Source: Siphonodentalium dalli (lineage: Eukaryota > Mollusca > Scaphopoda > Gadilida > Siphonodentaliidae). Taken from it: 64,000 bases of DNA. Where the stretch lies: positions 84,483,980-84,547,979 of the forward strand of contig CP136063.1 of the NCBI GenBank assembly GCA_032622095.1, given 5' to 3'. Position 1 is the first letter of the stretch; the number at the start of each line of letters is the position of its first letter. This document shows positions 13,501 to 25,500 of this stretch, piece by piece. The position numbers were made by a program, and so were the translations under genes. The notes beneath the pieces are model-generated. The model had not been told where the DNA came from and ran no database searches. It was given only the letters and a program-made list of their open reading frames with translations.

Positions 13501-16500
13501 TGTCGCTTTATGTGTCTGGGTTTGAGTCCATGTCGCAAGCCATCGTCAATTATGTCAGTCTGTTCGTTCGTCAAGCGTCTATAAGGAGCCGTCGTTGTCT
13601 TTGCATTGCCGTGGGATGTCTCATCGGGACACGAACCAATGTATTCCACGACACACTTGCCCGGGGTGGCATCTATCCACTTCACTCGTTTCCTGTACAT
13701 TTTATTCCTTTGTAAAGAACACCATTTTCGAGTTAGTGCTACAACATCATCTGGCTGCGGCTGAGGCTCGAGAGGTTTGAACACTTTTATAGAAACTTTG
13801 CCAAACAAATCTCCTTTTTTATCCAACCAAACAAGACAGTCCTTCTTTAGAAAATGATGTTTCTTGGTCGAAAATGATTTTGAATCCCAAGTTCCACAAT
13901 CATCTGGATGAACATTATATTTTCCAGCTTGACGATGCCTAACATTTTCCTGATCATTTACTACGAAATATACATTTTCTTTCACACCAGAAGGAATAAA
14001 CTTGTATTCAGGATCAGCTTCGGAACTAATGAGACCATATATAACATCAGTTGAAGCGATAAAGGCACCACTCAAACCATTTATATCCGGGTTTTTGAAA
14101 GGATGTTCAACAACTGAAGAGAGATTAGTGATGTCTTGATCGAAATCACTTTCCAACTCGTCACCACTATCACTATCAGAAACAACCTGCACTGCCCTGA
14201 CCGGTGGTAACGAAGTAACAAAAGAATTAACTGAATGAGAGATGCTATTTGTTTGAGATGAGATAACATCGACCGAACTTGAAGCAACTGACAATTTCGA
14301 AGACGAAGTAGTCGACACTTTCGGAGTTTCAGACACTTTGGAAGGAGCAGACACTTTGATGCGCTTCGAAGGAGCAGATACTTTACGAATTACAGACACT
14401 TTCGGAGTTTTAGACACTTTGTTGCGCTTCGAATGAGCAGAAACTTTCGGGATTACAGACACTTTCGGAGTTGCAGACACTTTGGAAGGAGCAGACACTT
14501 TCGGAGATAGAGACACTTTCGGAGGAACAGACACTTTTGGAGATTGAGACACTTTCGTAGCAGAAGACACTATCGAATGAGAGGGACTAACTCCAGCAAC
14601 AACAGATGAATAACTAACACTTGGAACATTGAAACTACTTTCACTCTCTGACAAAACCGAACACTCATCTTTTCGACTTTCGGACTCAGAATCTGATGAA
14701 AAAACTTCAACGAGCGATGGAAGCGCCAGAGTTGGTAAAAGAGGAACAAAGTGATTTGGAATCCAATGAGCTTTGGATGCTCCACTGCCGGCCCAAAGAA
14801 CAGAGATTGGGTCCACACGCTTGGAACGACCCCGGGGATTAAACACGTGTTTAGAATACTGATGCAATGATCCCCAGGTCCATTCCTGGTGGGATATACA
14901 GACTTCAATGGTCGGTTGATCACCGTTGAGACACCATGCATGGTCCAGGCGGAGGAGAATGCTTTATAACCTCCACCAGCCTGGGCGCACGACAAGATAT
15001 CATCATTGAGAGACGGATTTACGAGGTGAATATTCGTATGTTTGTGCGCCTCTTGGTAGAATGAACGATTGTTCGACAACTCAACACAGGTTCGAACTCG
15101 CAACTCAGTTGCATGATCCTGATCACCAAAAAGACAAAGAGACACAGAATTGAACAAGCAATTGCCATTAGTTCGAACTTCGATAGGGACCGAATCTTTC
15201 CACTGACTACCAAGGAGTGCACTTGCTTGTGAATCGATTGAATACGGCATCATTGGATGGTACTGCTGGACGGACGGTAGATTGGCATTCGGTTTCTCAA
15301 GACGCAAAAATATTTGTTCCCTTTTTGCGTCATTAAGGACCGTACCATTGTTCGCTGCTGCCATTAGTCTTAAATGTGCCGCATCCCAATCAAGAGAACC
15401 TGACCTGTACAGACACAATGAGCAAAAGTAACTCAGAGAGGATTTGGTGAAAAAATTAAAATCACTTATCTTCAGCTGTTCACAGTCCAAATGGAACCAA
15501 CGATCACAAAGATCGCAGCCGATGCTGCGAATCTCATGACATTCCTCGGCACATACACCACATGGATAAAGTATTGACTTTGAAGGCATGTTGTAATTTA
15601 CTCAGATCAATGATCAGAATGGCGAATTAGAAAATATGAGACCTCTATATAGGCATGGATATGACACCATCAACTCATTTAATCATCACTTATATATTGT
15701 TTATTCAACCATTTTGGTTTCTATGAAACCTGTGAAACCTTGCTTGAATATCACTGTCAAAACATCCCTAAAATATTTTCGGTAAGCCAGAGTAAGCCGC
15801 GATCGCACATCGATAATTAATCAACAACAAAGGCTCTACCGCGCAGTGCCATATGTTCCCGAAAATTAATTATCACCTATCACCCAAGCAGTACCTGTAA
15901 ATGACGAAATACCAAGCTGAAGTTTTTCGCGATCGCCGCACTGTTTTCTAGTTTTACGCTCGCTGTGTCATCAAAAGTCAAATAAAACCACGTCATGTTG
16001 CATTATTATGGTTTATTTCTCCATTATACACCACAAAACATGCTTTAAGTGTCATTTTCCGCCTTAGTTTTCTTCTGCTTGGTTCTGCTTGGTATTTCGA
16101 CATTCCGACATAAGATGCCCTGCTTGACTTTTACATTGAAGAAAGTTGCAGGTAGAGACTGATTTGTTTGTATGTTTTTACGATGTCCACGATGTAGCAC
16201 TGAGTTTCAATGTACTTTTAAGGCCTTCTTTCCTTCGTTTCCGTAGCTGATATCTTTGTTGCACCACAAACATTTTGCGAAGCCAGGACGGTCAATTTTT
16301 TGCACAAAGTCAGACAAATAGTCACCATTAGCATCATTTTCCTGAAGCCAGCTCCATTTAAATTTATTTTTAATATTCTCCTCCTTTTTCGAAAGGTCTT
16401 CCTGACTTTTCAATTACATCATTTAATGCCGATAACACAAAATAATTATCGCCGATCGAGCAATAAACACTTCGAATTCTTGGAAATATATTGGCGCCAG

Positions 16501-19500
16501 ATCGGCACCGTAATTTCAATGTATAATCCATCGCGATTGGCTGATATTGAAGCATCGCAGAGTCTCTTGCAATAGCAGCGCCAATCAACAGAGGCATCGT
16601 AAATAACTTTGTCTGTGACCGGTGAATCGAAAAGTTAGCCGGTGCTCGTATTAACAGTCGGCTTTTTTTTTTTACAATAACAACAAATCGCCGGCGAACT
16701 TAATCGATGTCCGATTTTCGCTTCGCAAACCTCACCCCCTATAATTTTCGTTGGGATTTGTAGTTATCTTAAGAAACAATAACCCAAAGCTGCTTAGTAA
16801 TGAATATTGATGAAATAATGCCGGAATTAATTTTCATTCCCGAAGACTTGTGATTTTTTTTTGAAAATCCCGGAATTCAGTCAAATTCCGGAAAACTTTC
16901 ATCTCTGACTTCAATATAAAATTGGATGAGAAAGAGGCCATTTAATTTTACTTTTGCCAATAATTCTTGAAACTAACAGATATTCTTGGAAAATTAAGTC
17001 CATCTCAACCGTCTAGTGGTGACTAACTTTGTTCAGCCACAATGAGTCCGATCAGTAGCATACTTAGATGTTAACCCTTCCATGACTGAAAACTTCCTGA
17101 AATTTTGCGAATCTTTAATGTTGGCACTAGCTCAGCTCTCATCATGAAAGGGTTAATATTAGACCCAAAAAATAATACCTGTGTCCAAAATAATTAGGGT
17201 AGGTACATGTAGGTAGGGAATTTTTATTTTTTTTAATTTTGTTATTCTGAATTCCATTGGGTCATTGACAATTCAATCTAGAAAGCTTCACAATTCAGAT
17301 TAATTGAAAGGTTTAGTAATAAATTTTGTTAACCTTGAATTAGTCAGAGCACTAGACTAATAAAATTCTAAATCTTTTTTATTGGAGAGGTTTGAAAATG
17401 GTTAAGATACCTTTCGATGCCATTCCCACTGAGCAAAAAAAAAATATGTGTGTCTACAGTCCAATATGGCAATAAAAAGTTTTGGGTAGGCACCTTTTTC
17501 TAGGGTAGGCAGGAAAACCTCTAAACACCGTGTTTTTTTTTTTTTTTGCCTGACCACCTGTGAATCTCAGTCCCAGCAGACATTAATCATGACAATGTGA
17601 AACAACACAATATTTGCTGATGCACACAGATGTGGCTGGTACGCGTGGTACTTACTGATATAGGAATGTAAATGGCAAGAGAGTACCCATAAACTGATAT
17701 AATCTCTAGGAATGTATATCCAGCCTCGCTCCTCCTCCACCACAGCAACCCAAACAGCAGCGTCGGAATCAACCACCAATAACTAAACACCGCCGTCGCA
17801 GCAAATGACACTGTAAATACAAGAAAATAACTGGCTGAAAGAACATGAATATTACATAGAATTTGTACGAATTAGAACTGTCATATGCACGGGGGAGAAC
17901 TGCGACGTGAGGATCGGTGGCATTCCGATAAAGAGACGGTGGAAATCCGATAAACGAGACGGTTTGCTTTCGGCGACAAACGAGATTTTCTTCGTGTTTG
18001 GGCATTCAAACGGAATTGCCGTGACAAATCATGTTTCATATCATCATATAGTTATTTTAGTTACTAATATCCATCAAAATCTAGACGCTACAGTGAGTAA
18101 AACCAATAGAATCGCCATTTAAAAGTAAAGCGACGGTTCGTTTTCCGATAAAAACGAACCGTCGCGTGTCTTTTATCGGAAAACGAACCGTCGCGTGACT
18201 TTTAAATGGCTATTCTCTTGGTTTTAGTCACTGTAGCGTCTATATTTTGATGGATATTAGTAACTTAAATAACGATATGATGATATGAAACCTGATTTGT
18301 CAAGGCAATTCCGTTTGAATGCCCAAACACGAAGAAAATCTCGTTTGTCGCCGAAAGCGAACCGTCTCGTTTATCGGATTTCCACCGTCTCTTTATCGGA
18401 ATTCCACCGTCTCTTTATCGGAATGCCACCGATCCTCACGTCGCAGTTCTCCAGCTCTCAAAATTAGCTGTGGCAAAAGGCAATTCCGTAGAAAAAGCCG
18501 TTGAAGCCAATATAGAATTTCAGCAATGCCATGGAAGAAAAATGCCAATTTCAAGTAATTTTCGAGCTGTGAATGATAAGACCATTTTCACATCAACTGA
18601 ACACAATAATGTACATGTTAATCCTTCCATGACTGGAGCTTCCTGATATTTTGAGAAAACCCTGTGCCAATGCATTCTCTTATATATGTGAGTCGCACAT
18701 AGGGCAGCTTGCATATAAAAGAGAATGCATTGGCCTATACATATTTACTTTGGATCTTGTAAGCCAGTGCATTCTCTTATATATGCGAGGCTCCCCATGT
18801 GAGACTTGCATATATAAGAGAATGCACTGGCACATATTTGAAAATGCACTGGGGCAAGGTCCTTAATGTTGTACCAGCACAGCTCTCCCATCATGAAAGG
18901 GTTAATGTTCAGTTGTTCATAACATGCCAGCAATAATATTGAAGATGTCGTATCGGAAAATCAGAAACAATCTTGAAGGAAGAACACAATAGTCCATTTG
19001 TGAGATGTGGTGATCAATAATTTAACCATAATTTGTCAATTTATGCATTAATATGATGCATATACTTCAATTGCAAGTGATTTTAAATGGACATGGATTG
19101 TTTGAACCCCAAAAGTATGTATACATAACTTGGTCGTGTTTTGTTTCTTATATTTTTCGATAGATCTGAGATTGTTTTGTTTGTGACAGCTCCCATCTAG
19201 AGGTGATCCTAAACATGCCTGTATATTCTCCAATAAATGCGGCCTGCAGGGTGAGTCGATAGATTCAACTTTGAATCCAAGATAGCTGCTGGCAGCCATG
19301 TTTTTAAACAAATTTCGATAAAAAAAAACGTAGGTTCCCATCTGCATGTAACCCCCGCAGATCCATGTTAAGTTTGGTGAAACTTGGATTAGAGTTGTGA
19401 CGTGTAGGGTGTGCTAAAGGAAATTGTTGATGGATCACTGACACATGCATAGACTCACAGACGAACGACTAACACCAACCCATAGCAATAGCTCAAATTG

Positions 19501-22500
19501 ATAAAGAAAGGGCACCATAAAAGCACCTATACATTATTGTTTTATATTAAAGTAAGATTGGGTGAATAAATAGAGAGTAATCAATAGGTTCTGAGAATTA
19601 CATTGAATAATTCAGGAGGCGAGAGACGTCGGTAAGAGACGAGTGCGCATGAGTTCCTTACCTAAACGTCCCTCACCTGGAGTGAATTATTTAACGTAAT
19701 GCTCGGAACTAATTGATTACTCTATTTATTACACTTCTGCATTAATTTGGTTTGCCAAATATGATTAAAACACACATAATTAATGCATGAAAGTCACTCT
19801 GTGGAGAAAGACGTTTATCAATTCAAAGTACATTTTAGGCTTCATTATTCGTTATATAATCTAACATTCTAGCAAATCCAGTTCATAATAAGCACATTCA
19901 AACAGTTTTATTCAATAATCACTATTTATTGTATAAAGATAATTAACAGGAGACTGTTAATATTTTATGTGTAATTTATCAACTCATTAGGCGATTGGCG
20001 GAATTATTTCAAGCTCCGCCCACAGCTGTCACCGATAAGCAAATCATGTAAAGTAACCGCGACGATGCAGCTGATTGACCATGTGACCGCATTGTAGTCA
20101 TGTGATCGCACTCTCAGTCACGTGACTTACACTTTGGATACTTCCGCGATTTTTTTTATATCATAATAATGAAAATATTATCTGCTCGATTTTGAATTTT
20201 CTTGGCGAAATGGGTCTGTTAGAAATATATAAGGCCAAAAAAAAGACCTGTGTTTCCGGTGACCAGCCTGCCCCTATTTCGGAGCTCCCGACAGTTTTCA
20301 TTTTATTCATTTTGCGAAATTAGTGTGCATCCGGTTTTATTTTCGTGCCACCTGGAAAAATTCCATGTACAAATATGATATTTTAAAAAATATAATATAT
20401 ATTTCCTTAAAGAAAGCCTGAACACTGAACTATATGGATAGATGTCCTGCGTTTGTAAAACCATAGTAGAAAAGGGGTTAACTTTTTGTGTGTGGTCGCC
20501 TACGGTACTTCGCGGTCTTGCTCGGATTAGTCACGCATGCGCAGTCCCAATATAACCGACTGAATCCGCCAGTTTATTTTCAACTCAATCAGGAGATTGG
20601 CGAGTTGCGGGGTTGATAATGGCACCGCCATGGGAGGGCCCTATGATAGTTCAGTGTTCAGGCTTTCTTTAAGGAAATATATATTATATTTTTAAAAATA
20701 TCATATTTCCGCTAAAGGAAGCCGTTCACACTGAACTATATGGATTAGAATGCAAGCCCAGGAGGAGGCACGAGCAATAAAGTTAATAGCCAAATTTTGG
20801 AGGGAATGCACTCTTCTAAAACAGATTGTACCTAAATATGAACTCTTTAATGAATCTGTTATGATTAGGTACGTGAAATAACTCATATAATTAGAGTGCT
20901 ATATTGCCCAAACATGTACCTCCCCCCCTTGTTTTTGGAAGCAACATCCCAGGTGGTGCCATTCAATTCAGAATTGCGAGCGAACCGAGCAATTCTCTGT
21001 TCTTCATCCGTCAGTTCTAAGAATCCAGCCGATTTTGAGATTCGAGGAGACTAACTCCCTCTCCGCCTTAGCGACATAACGACCTGCACTGGAGGAGGCC
21101 CACTCCAAAGATGGCAAGACAACCAACATTAAGAGTTTAACTAACTGCTGTTCACCAATGCAAATGACAGATAACCTGATGCCCAATCTATGGTACAGGT
21201 ATCAAATGGAGAGCCCACCAGCCCCAATGGGTTATACAACTATAAGCGAGTCAAGCCATCGGATCAGAGGGAGCCCCCACCATCGCATGCTGCAGGTGGT
21301 CATGCCCAAGCTAATATCCTGGCCAAGCTGGAGGGTGGGGAGAGGTCATTTTTCTCCTATCCCTTCACGGAGGAGTGCCAGGCAAGGCCGTGTCGTTAAT
21401 TCGATCGTGACCAGGGGGACTCGGCGCTTTACCTCATGGGTACGGCCCCTGCCCTACGCTTAAGCTGCCTAAGGCCATCCAGCCGGTGTCGATACGCACG
21501 CACTCGATTATTTGGCAGCTTTAGCGCCCAGAACCGCTAGCGTCTGGTGGGGGCCAAATGGCCTGGAGGTCCCAAGTACCCCTGCAGCTCCACCAGACGT
21601 ATCCCCACGAATTGGTTGAACCAATGAATTGATACGTCACCGGAGGAGCGTGAACTGGTCCTGCCCTTAGAACAGTTATCACACGTTCACATGTCCCTGA
21701 GGTACCTATGTATCACAATATACACATTGCGTATATATATATATAAAATGATATAATATATATATCCGGGGGATATACATATTAAGTTTTCCTCATGAGA
21801 TCATGTCAGAAGGCCCTTCCAAAGCTGCGCCCATCAATCTAATGGGCGGAGCCAGATCACAGCTCCCTGTCATGATCCAACGTATCACTAAATATAGATA
21901 TACAACCCCACAGAGAACATGTCTCATGTCTCTGAGGTACCTATGTATCACCGTTTCACAAGATATCATTGCAGAAACCCGGTGACACAAATCTTTCGCA
22001 TATATAGATATATAAAATGATATAATAGATATATCATGGTGATATATAAGTCATCATGAGATCATGTCAGAAGACCCTACTAAAGCTGCGCCCAACAATC
22101 CAATGGTCGGAGCCAGAGCAGAGATCCCTGGCACAATCCAATGTATCATTAAAGATATATATATAGCCCCTCAGAGAACATGGCCGAACACCGCAGGTGA
22201 CCAGAGCATCCGATGAGAAAGCAAACCGCTACTCTCAGGTGCCAAAACAATAGTGTCGGTACGAGTATTAATTTCGGAGAAATTTCCCAACGAGCACCAT
22301 CCTTTGGAATGGAGACAGACAGCAAAATGTGCAATCACAAGTATTATGTTCAGCCTAAATCCACACACATTACTATTATTAGGCCATCACGACCACTAGG
22401 CACCTGAGAGCAGTCCGCGTTCCCAGCGGAATACCCACCGCGATCCGATTCTAAGAAATGAAGGTGCGCCTTCTACAACCGAAATCAGTTCAAATGATGT

Positions 22501-25500
22501 AAAATGTAGTCAGATGATGAACACAGGTAAATTTTCACGGTCACCATACGGAATATTCAGGTCTGAGCCTCTGCCCCCCCAAACATGCAGCAGAACGACC
22601 TAGGTGTGTGATAGGTCGGTTAGTGTGAAGCATGCAGCAAACTAGGGGAAGACCCGCTCTAAAAATGGCTCCCCTAGGAAGGAAAGGAATGAAATTATCA
22701 TCCTCCTAGTAAAGGATACACATCCCTTTATAATGTTGTTTTATTTTAATTTGAAGAGCCAAGATAGAGAGGAACTCCCCCGACCTAAGTGGTCCCGCTT
22801 ATGGCATGTTTAAGGAAGAGAGGACAGCATAGACCGAAATGCGCAGTTGGCAGCATGGCTTCAGGCCCTTATGATCGGGCATCTGTGCCATGGGGATGGG
22901 ATGCCACTCGAACGGGGTGGTCCCCTGCCTGCGTCTTAGGAAAGGTCGGTAATGCTGGTCAATGAGCTTCCTCGAAAGCTTAGCTGGACAGCGCAAACGT
23001 CTTTGCATGTTTTATTGTCTATGTGCCAGATAATCAAATTGATATGGGCAATAGAAGTATGAAGAGCCATGCTGATGGCCTCTTGTCGAAAAGGCTATTG
23101 GCAGTGGTCGTGGGACACATGGCAATATAAATGCTTTCCATGTAAATATGCTTTATTCGTGTGTGAAGTATATTCGCCATATCAACGGTATGAAAGGTCG
23201 GGACACGTATATATTTTAAAATTCATTGAGACTCCAACTAGTCCATGAATACCTTCAAAATACCTACCATGCCCTTTATGAACAATACATGCTGTATTGG
23301 ATGTACAGCCTGTTCTTGTACCAAGCTCACATTTGATATGGTTACTTGTCATAAATAATGTCTCCCCCCACCTTCCTCGTCTTGGAATACCACTGCTATT
23401 ATATCGTTATTCATTGGGGAACGTCATCCAGGCCACGGTCGCCAGTTATTGCCAGTGGGCCAATTACCTGGAGGGGTCAAGTCACCACGACTCTAAATAC
23501 CTGTCAGGCTGGAATCATTCACATAATTGAATCAAGAAGGGGAAAGGTTGTTCAAACCAAAGTATCTTCAAATATATTTTTAGATAGTGAAACCATGAGT
23601 AAACACCGTCAGAGTGACGATAAGCCTCTTGCCTTACTCTAGAGAATGCAAACCGGAGCACCCATGATTTGTAATTTTGTGTCCCAATTAGAGCCATATC
23701 CAGAATCGTAGTAATCCAGCCCCCCCCCCCCCCCCCCCCGCTTCTTTTCGGTAAACCTACACAGGAAGGAAAGCAATTATGTTTGTATTCCGGAAGGAGA
23801 CACCATTTTGTCGAGATACAACCCAGCAATTTTGAAAGGATGGGTTAATTTTTGGATACAATTCAGAATAACTAAAATCTGGAATTGAGACAATAGTGAA
23901 ACTGTCATCACGATTAATTTTAGTGTCATGCTTGCAATCATTAAATGCTAGCAGTTATAAATTTTGACAGTGAAGTTGAAGCACTGTACGAGAATCGAAT
24001 CATGTACTCAACAGAATTCTGACTCCTGTCAGATGTCAATCCGTGTCTGAAATTAATGACACTAACGAATCTTAGTACGACAACAGTCATTATTTTTCTG
24101 ATATTGATAAACTGTAGTCTGATAAATTCAAGCGTCGACCAACACATCTAAATCATAGGAGACATGTGTGACAGTATTAAAACAGAAAACACAAAGTATT
24201 TTGTGAAAGCATGTTGTTTAGATGAGATCTACCGACTCCAGTAGTGTTCTGTAACATGCACACACCTAGGTGTGTACATGTGCAGCGTAGTGCACCCACG
24301 ACAACATACCTGAACAAGTGTTGTAATGGGGAAAATCGGCATTTGCATTCGGATTTTATTCAGTAATCTCAAATGGGACTTGTTAGCCTGACAAACTTGG
24401 TATCGGACCGAGTTCTGATTTCTGTCAGAATACCCTGACCAGGGTGCAATCCCCGGTCCGCTAGCACATGGCTGAGATTGTTACATTGAAGGTGATGCTC
24501 CGTTACGAGAATCAAACCATGAACATAATTATAACACTTGTCCAATATCAATCTCTGTCAATTTATTAAAGTAATAATGACACTACTGTTTTTACATTGA
24601 ATTGATAAACCCAGATGTAAATTGTAATCAACTTGTAAGTTCAAATGTGACCAACACATCTGGATCAGTTGTATTGAGCCATAAAACAACAAAGTATTAT
24701 GAGAAAGAATGTAGTTCATAACATTATGATAAATAGCGTCAGTAGCGATGGTAATTATTGCTAAATAAATGTCCACGCGTAAATAAATTCCCACGAAATT
24801 AGGAGACTTCCGGTAACAAACACGTGGCATTTTTTATATCTGACAAATTATATCATACCTTATAGGTTCTATAATAATTACATAGATGAATTGTTCACAA
24901 TAGTCTATGCGCCTCGTAAGGCCTTGAAATGGCGGCTGATTATGGCGAAATGTCGATTTTCAGATTCGAAAAATATTAAGTCCGCCGCCTATTCGAAAAC
25001 ACGGAACAATTGTATGTTTTGAAGCGAAACGGTCCGTGAATTCGAAACAATAATTCTAAAAACTAACGCGTAGGCGACCAGTAATTATTGTATCGATAAA
25101 TTGAATTTGTTGTCTAGTTGTTAAACGACAAATTCGGAACTTTCTCTCTTTGGTAGCAGAAAATAAACTGGCGGATTCAGTCGGTTATATTGGGACTGCG
25201 CATGCGTGACTAATCCGAGCAAGACCGCGAGGTACCGTAGGCGACCACACACAAAAAGTTAACCCCTTTTCTACTATGGTTTTACAAACGCAGGACATCT
25301 ATCCATATAGTTCAGTGTGAACGGCTTCCTTTAGCGGAAATATGTAAAATCATCTTCCATTTTCTATTAGTTGCAGTCATTAAATTGATTCATTGAGTCA
25401 TCAGCATAATTAAGTTAATTAAAGACATTATATGTATTTTTTCGGGTGCGTGAAACTGATAAGTTACTATTTAAGTGCTATACCAACAGGAGGAATGTAG

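Larger units (their letters stand above)
9997..16107 (-). mobile_element. MULE (Mutator-like) element encoding PHD, OTU and transposase modules
   Basis: Long terminal inverted repeats lie at about 9997-10262 and 15861-16107. They share CGAAATACCAAGCAG, AAGCATGTTTTGTGGTGTAT and GCGATCGCGAAAAACTTCAG. The outside sequences ACATAAGAG (9988-9996) and ACATAAGAT (16108-16116) match at 8 of 9 positions, fitting the 8-9 bp duplication of MULEs. Coding runs on the minus strand from 15,589 to 12,293 and is broken by two frameshifts. Bases 10,280-12,290 are noncoding except for an internal duplication. Confidence 0.85.
9520..16907. mobile_element. Decayed hAT element, split by a nested MULE
   Basis: The termini are CAGAGATGAAAG and its exact complement CTTTCATCTCTG. 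A perfect 8-bp duplication ACTTCAAT flanks them (9512-9519 and 16908-16915), diagnostic of hAT. Removing the MULE nested at about 9988-16116 leaves about 1.26 kb, containing a BED-type zinc-finger remnant on the minus strand (16207-16413) but no recognisable catalytic core. It is therefore an internally deleted, dead copy. It sits in the YIPF intron between 17,656 and 8,263. Confidence 0.8.
20702..25344. mobile_element. 4.6-kb element with perfect 44-bp TIRs, coding decayed or absent
   Basis: CATATTTCCGCTAAAGGAAG and the following 24 bases (20702-20745) match the reverse complement of 25301-25344 without error. No ORF longer than about 100 codons is present and none matches a family I recognise. 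The GC-richer block at 21,000-21,480 may be decayed coding sequence. The interior also holds a ~250-bp tandem repeat (21690-22190), a poly-C tract, and a dispersed repeat at 24235-24440. The superfamily is unknown. It lies in the YIPF intron between 29,426 and 17,810. Confidence 0.6.

Noticed and set aside
16370-16597. A 75-codon minus-strand frame overlapping the zinc-finger remnant
   Set aside because: It lies in another frame from the finger-like reading and has no recognisable feature.
18651-18866. Recurrent short peptides (CANAFSYIC, YKRMHWHR) in many places
   Set aside because: They are translations of the TTAA-MITE hairpin GCATTCTCTTATATATGCGA on either strand, not genes.
21158-21463. 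A 101-codon frame in the 4.6-kb element
   Set aside because: Basic and proline-rich but matched by overlapping frames of similar length; no family recognised, so not called as a gene.
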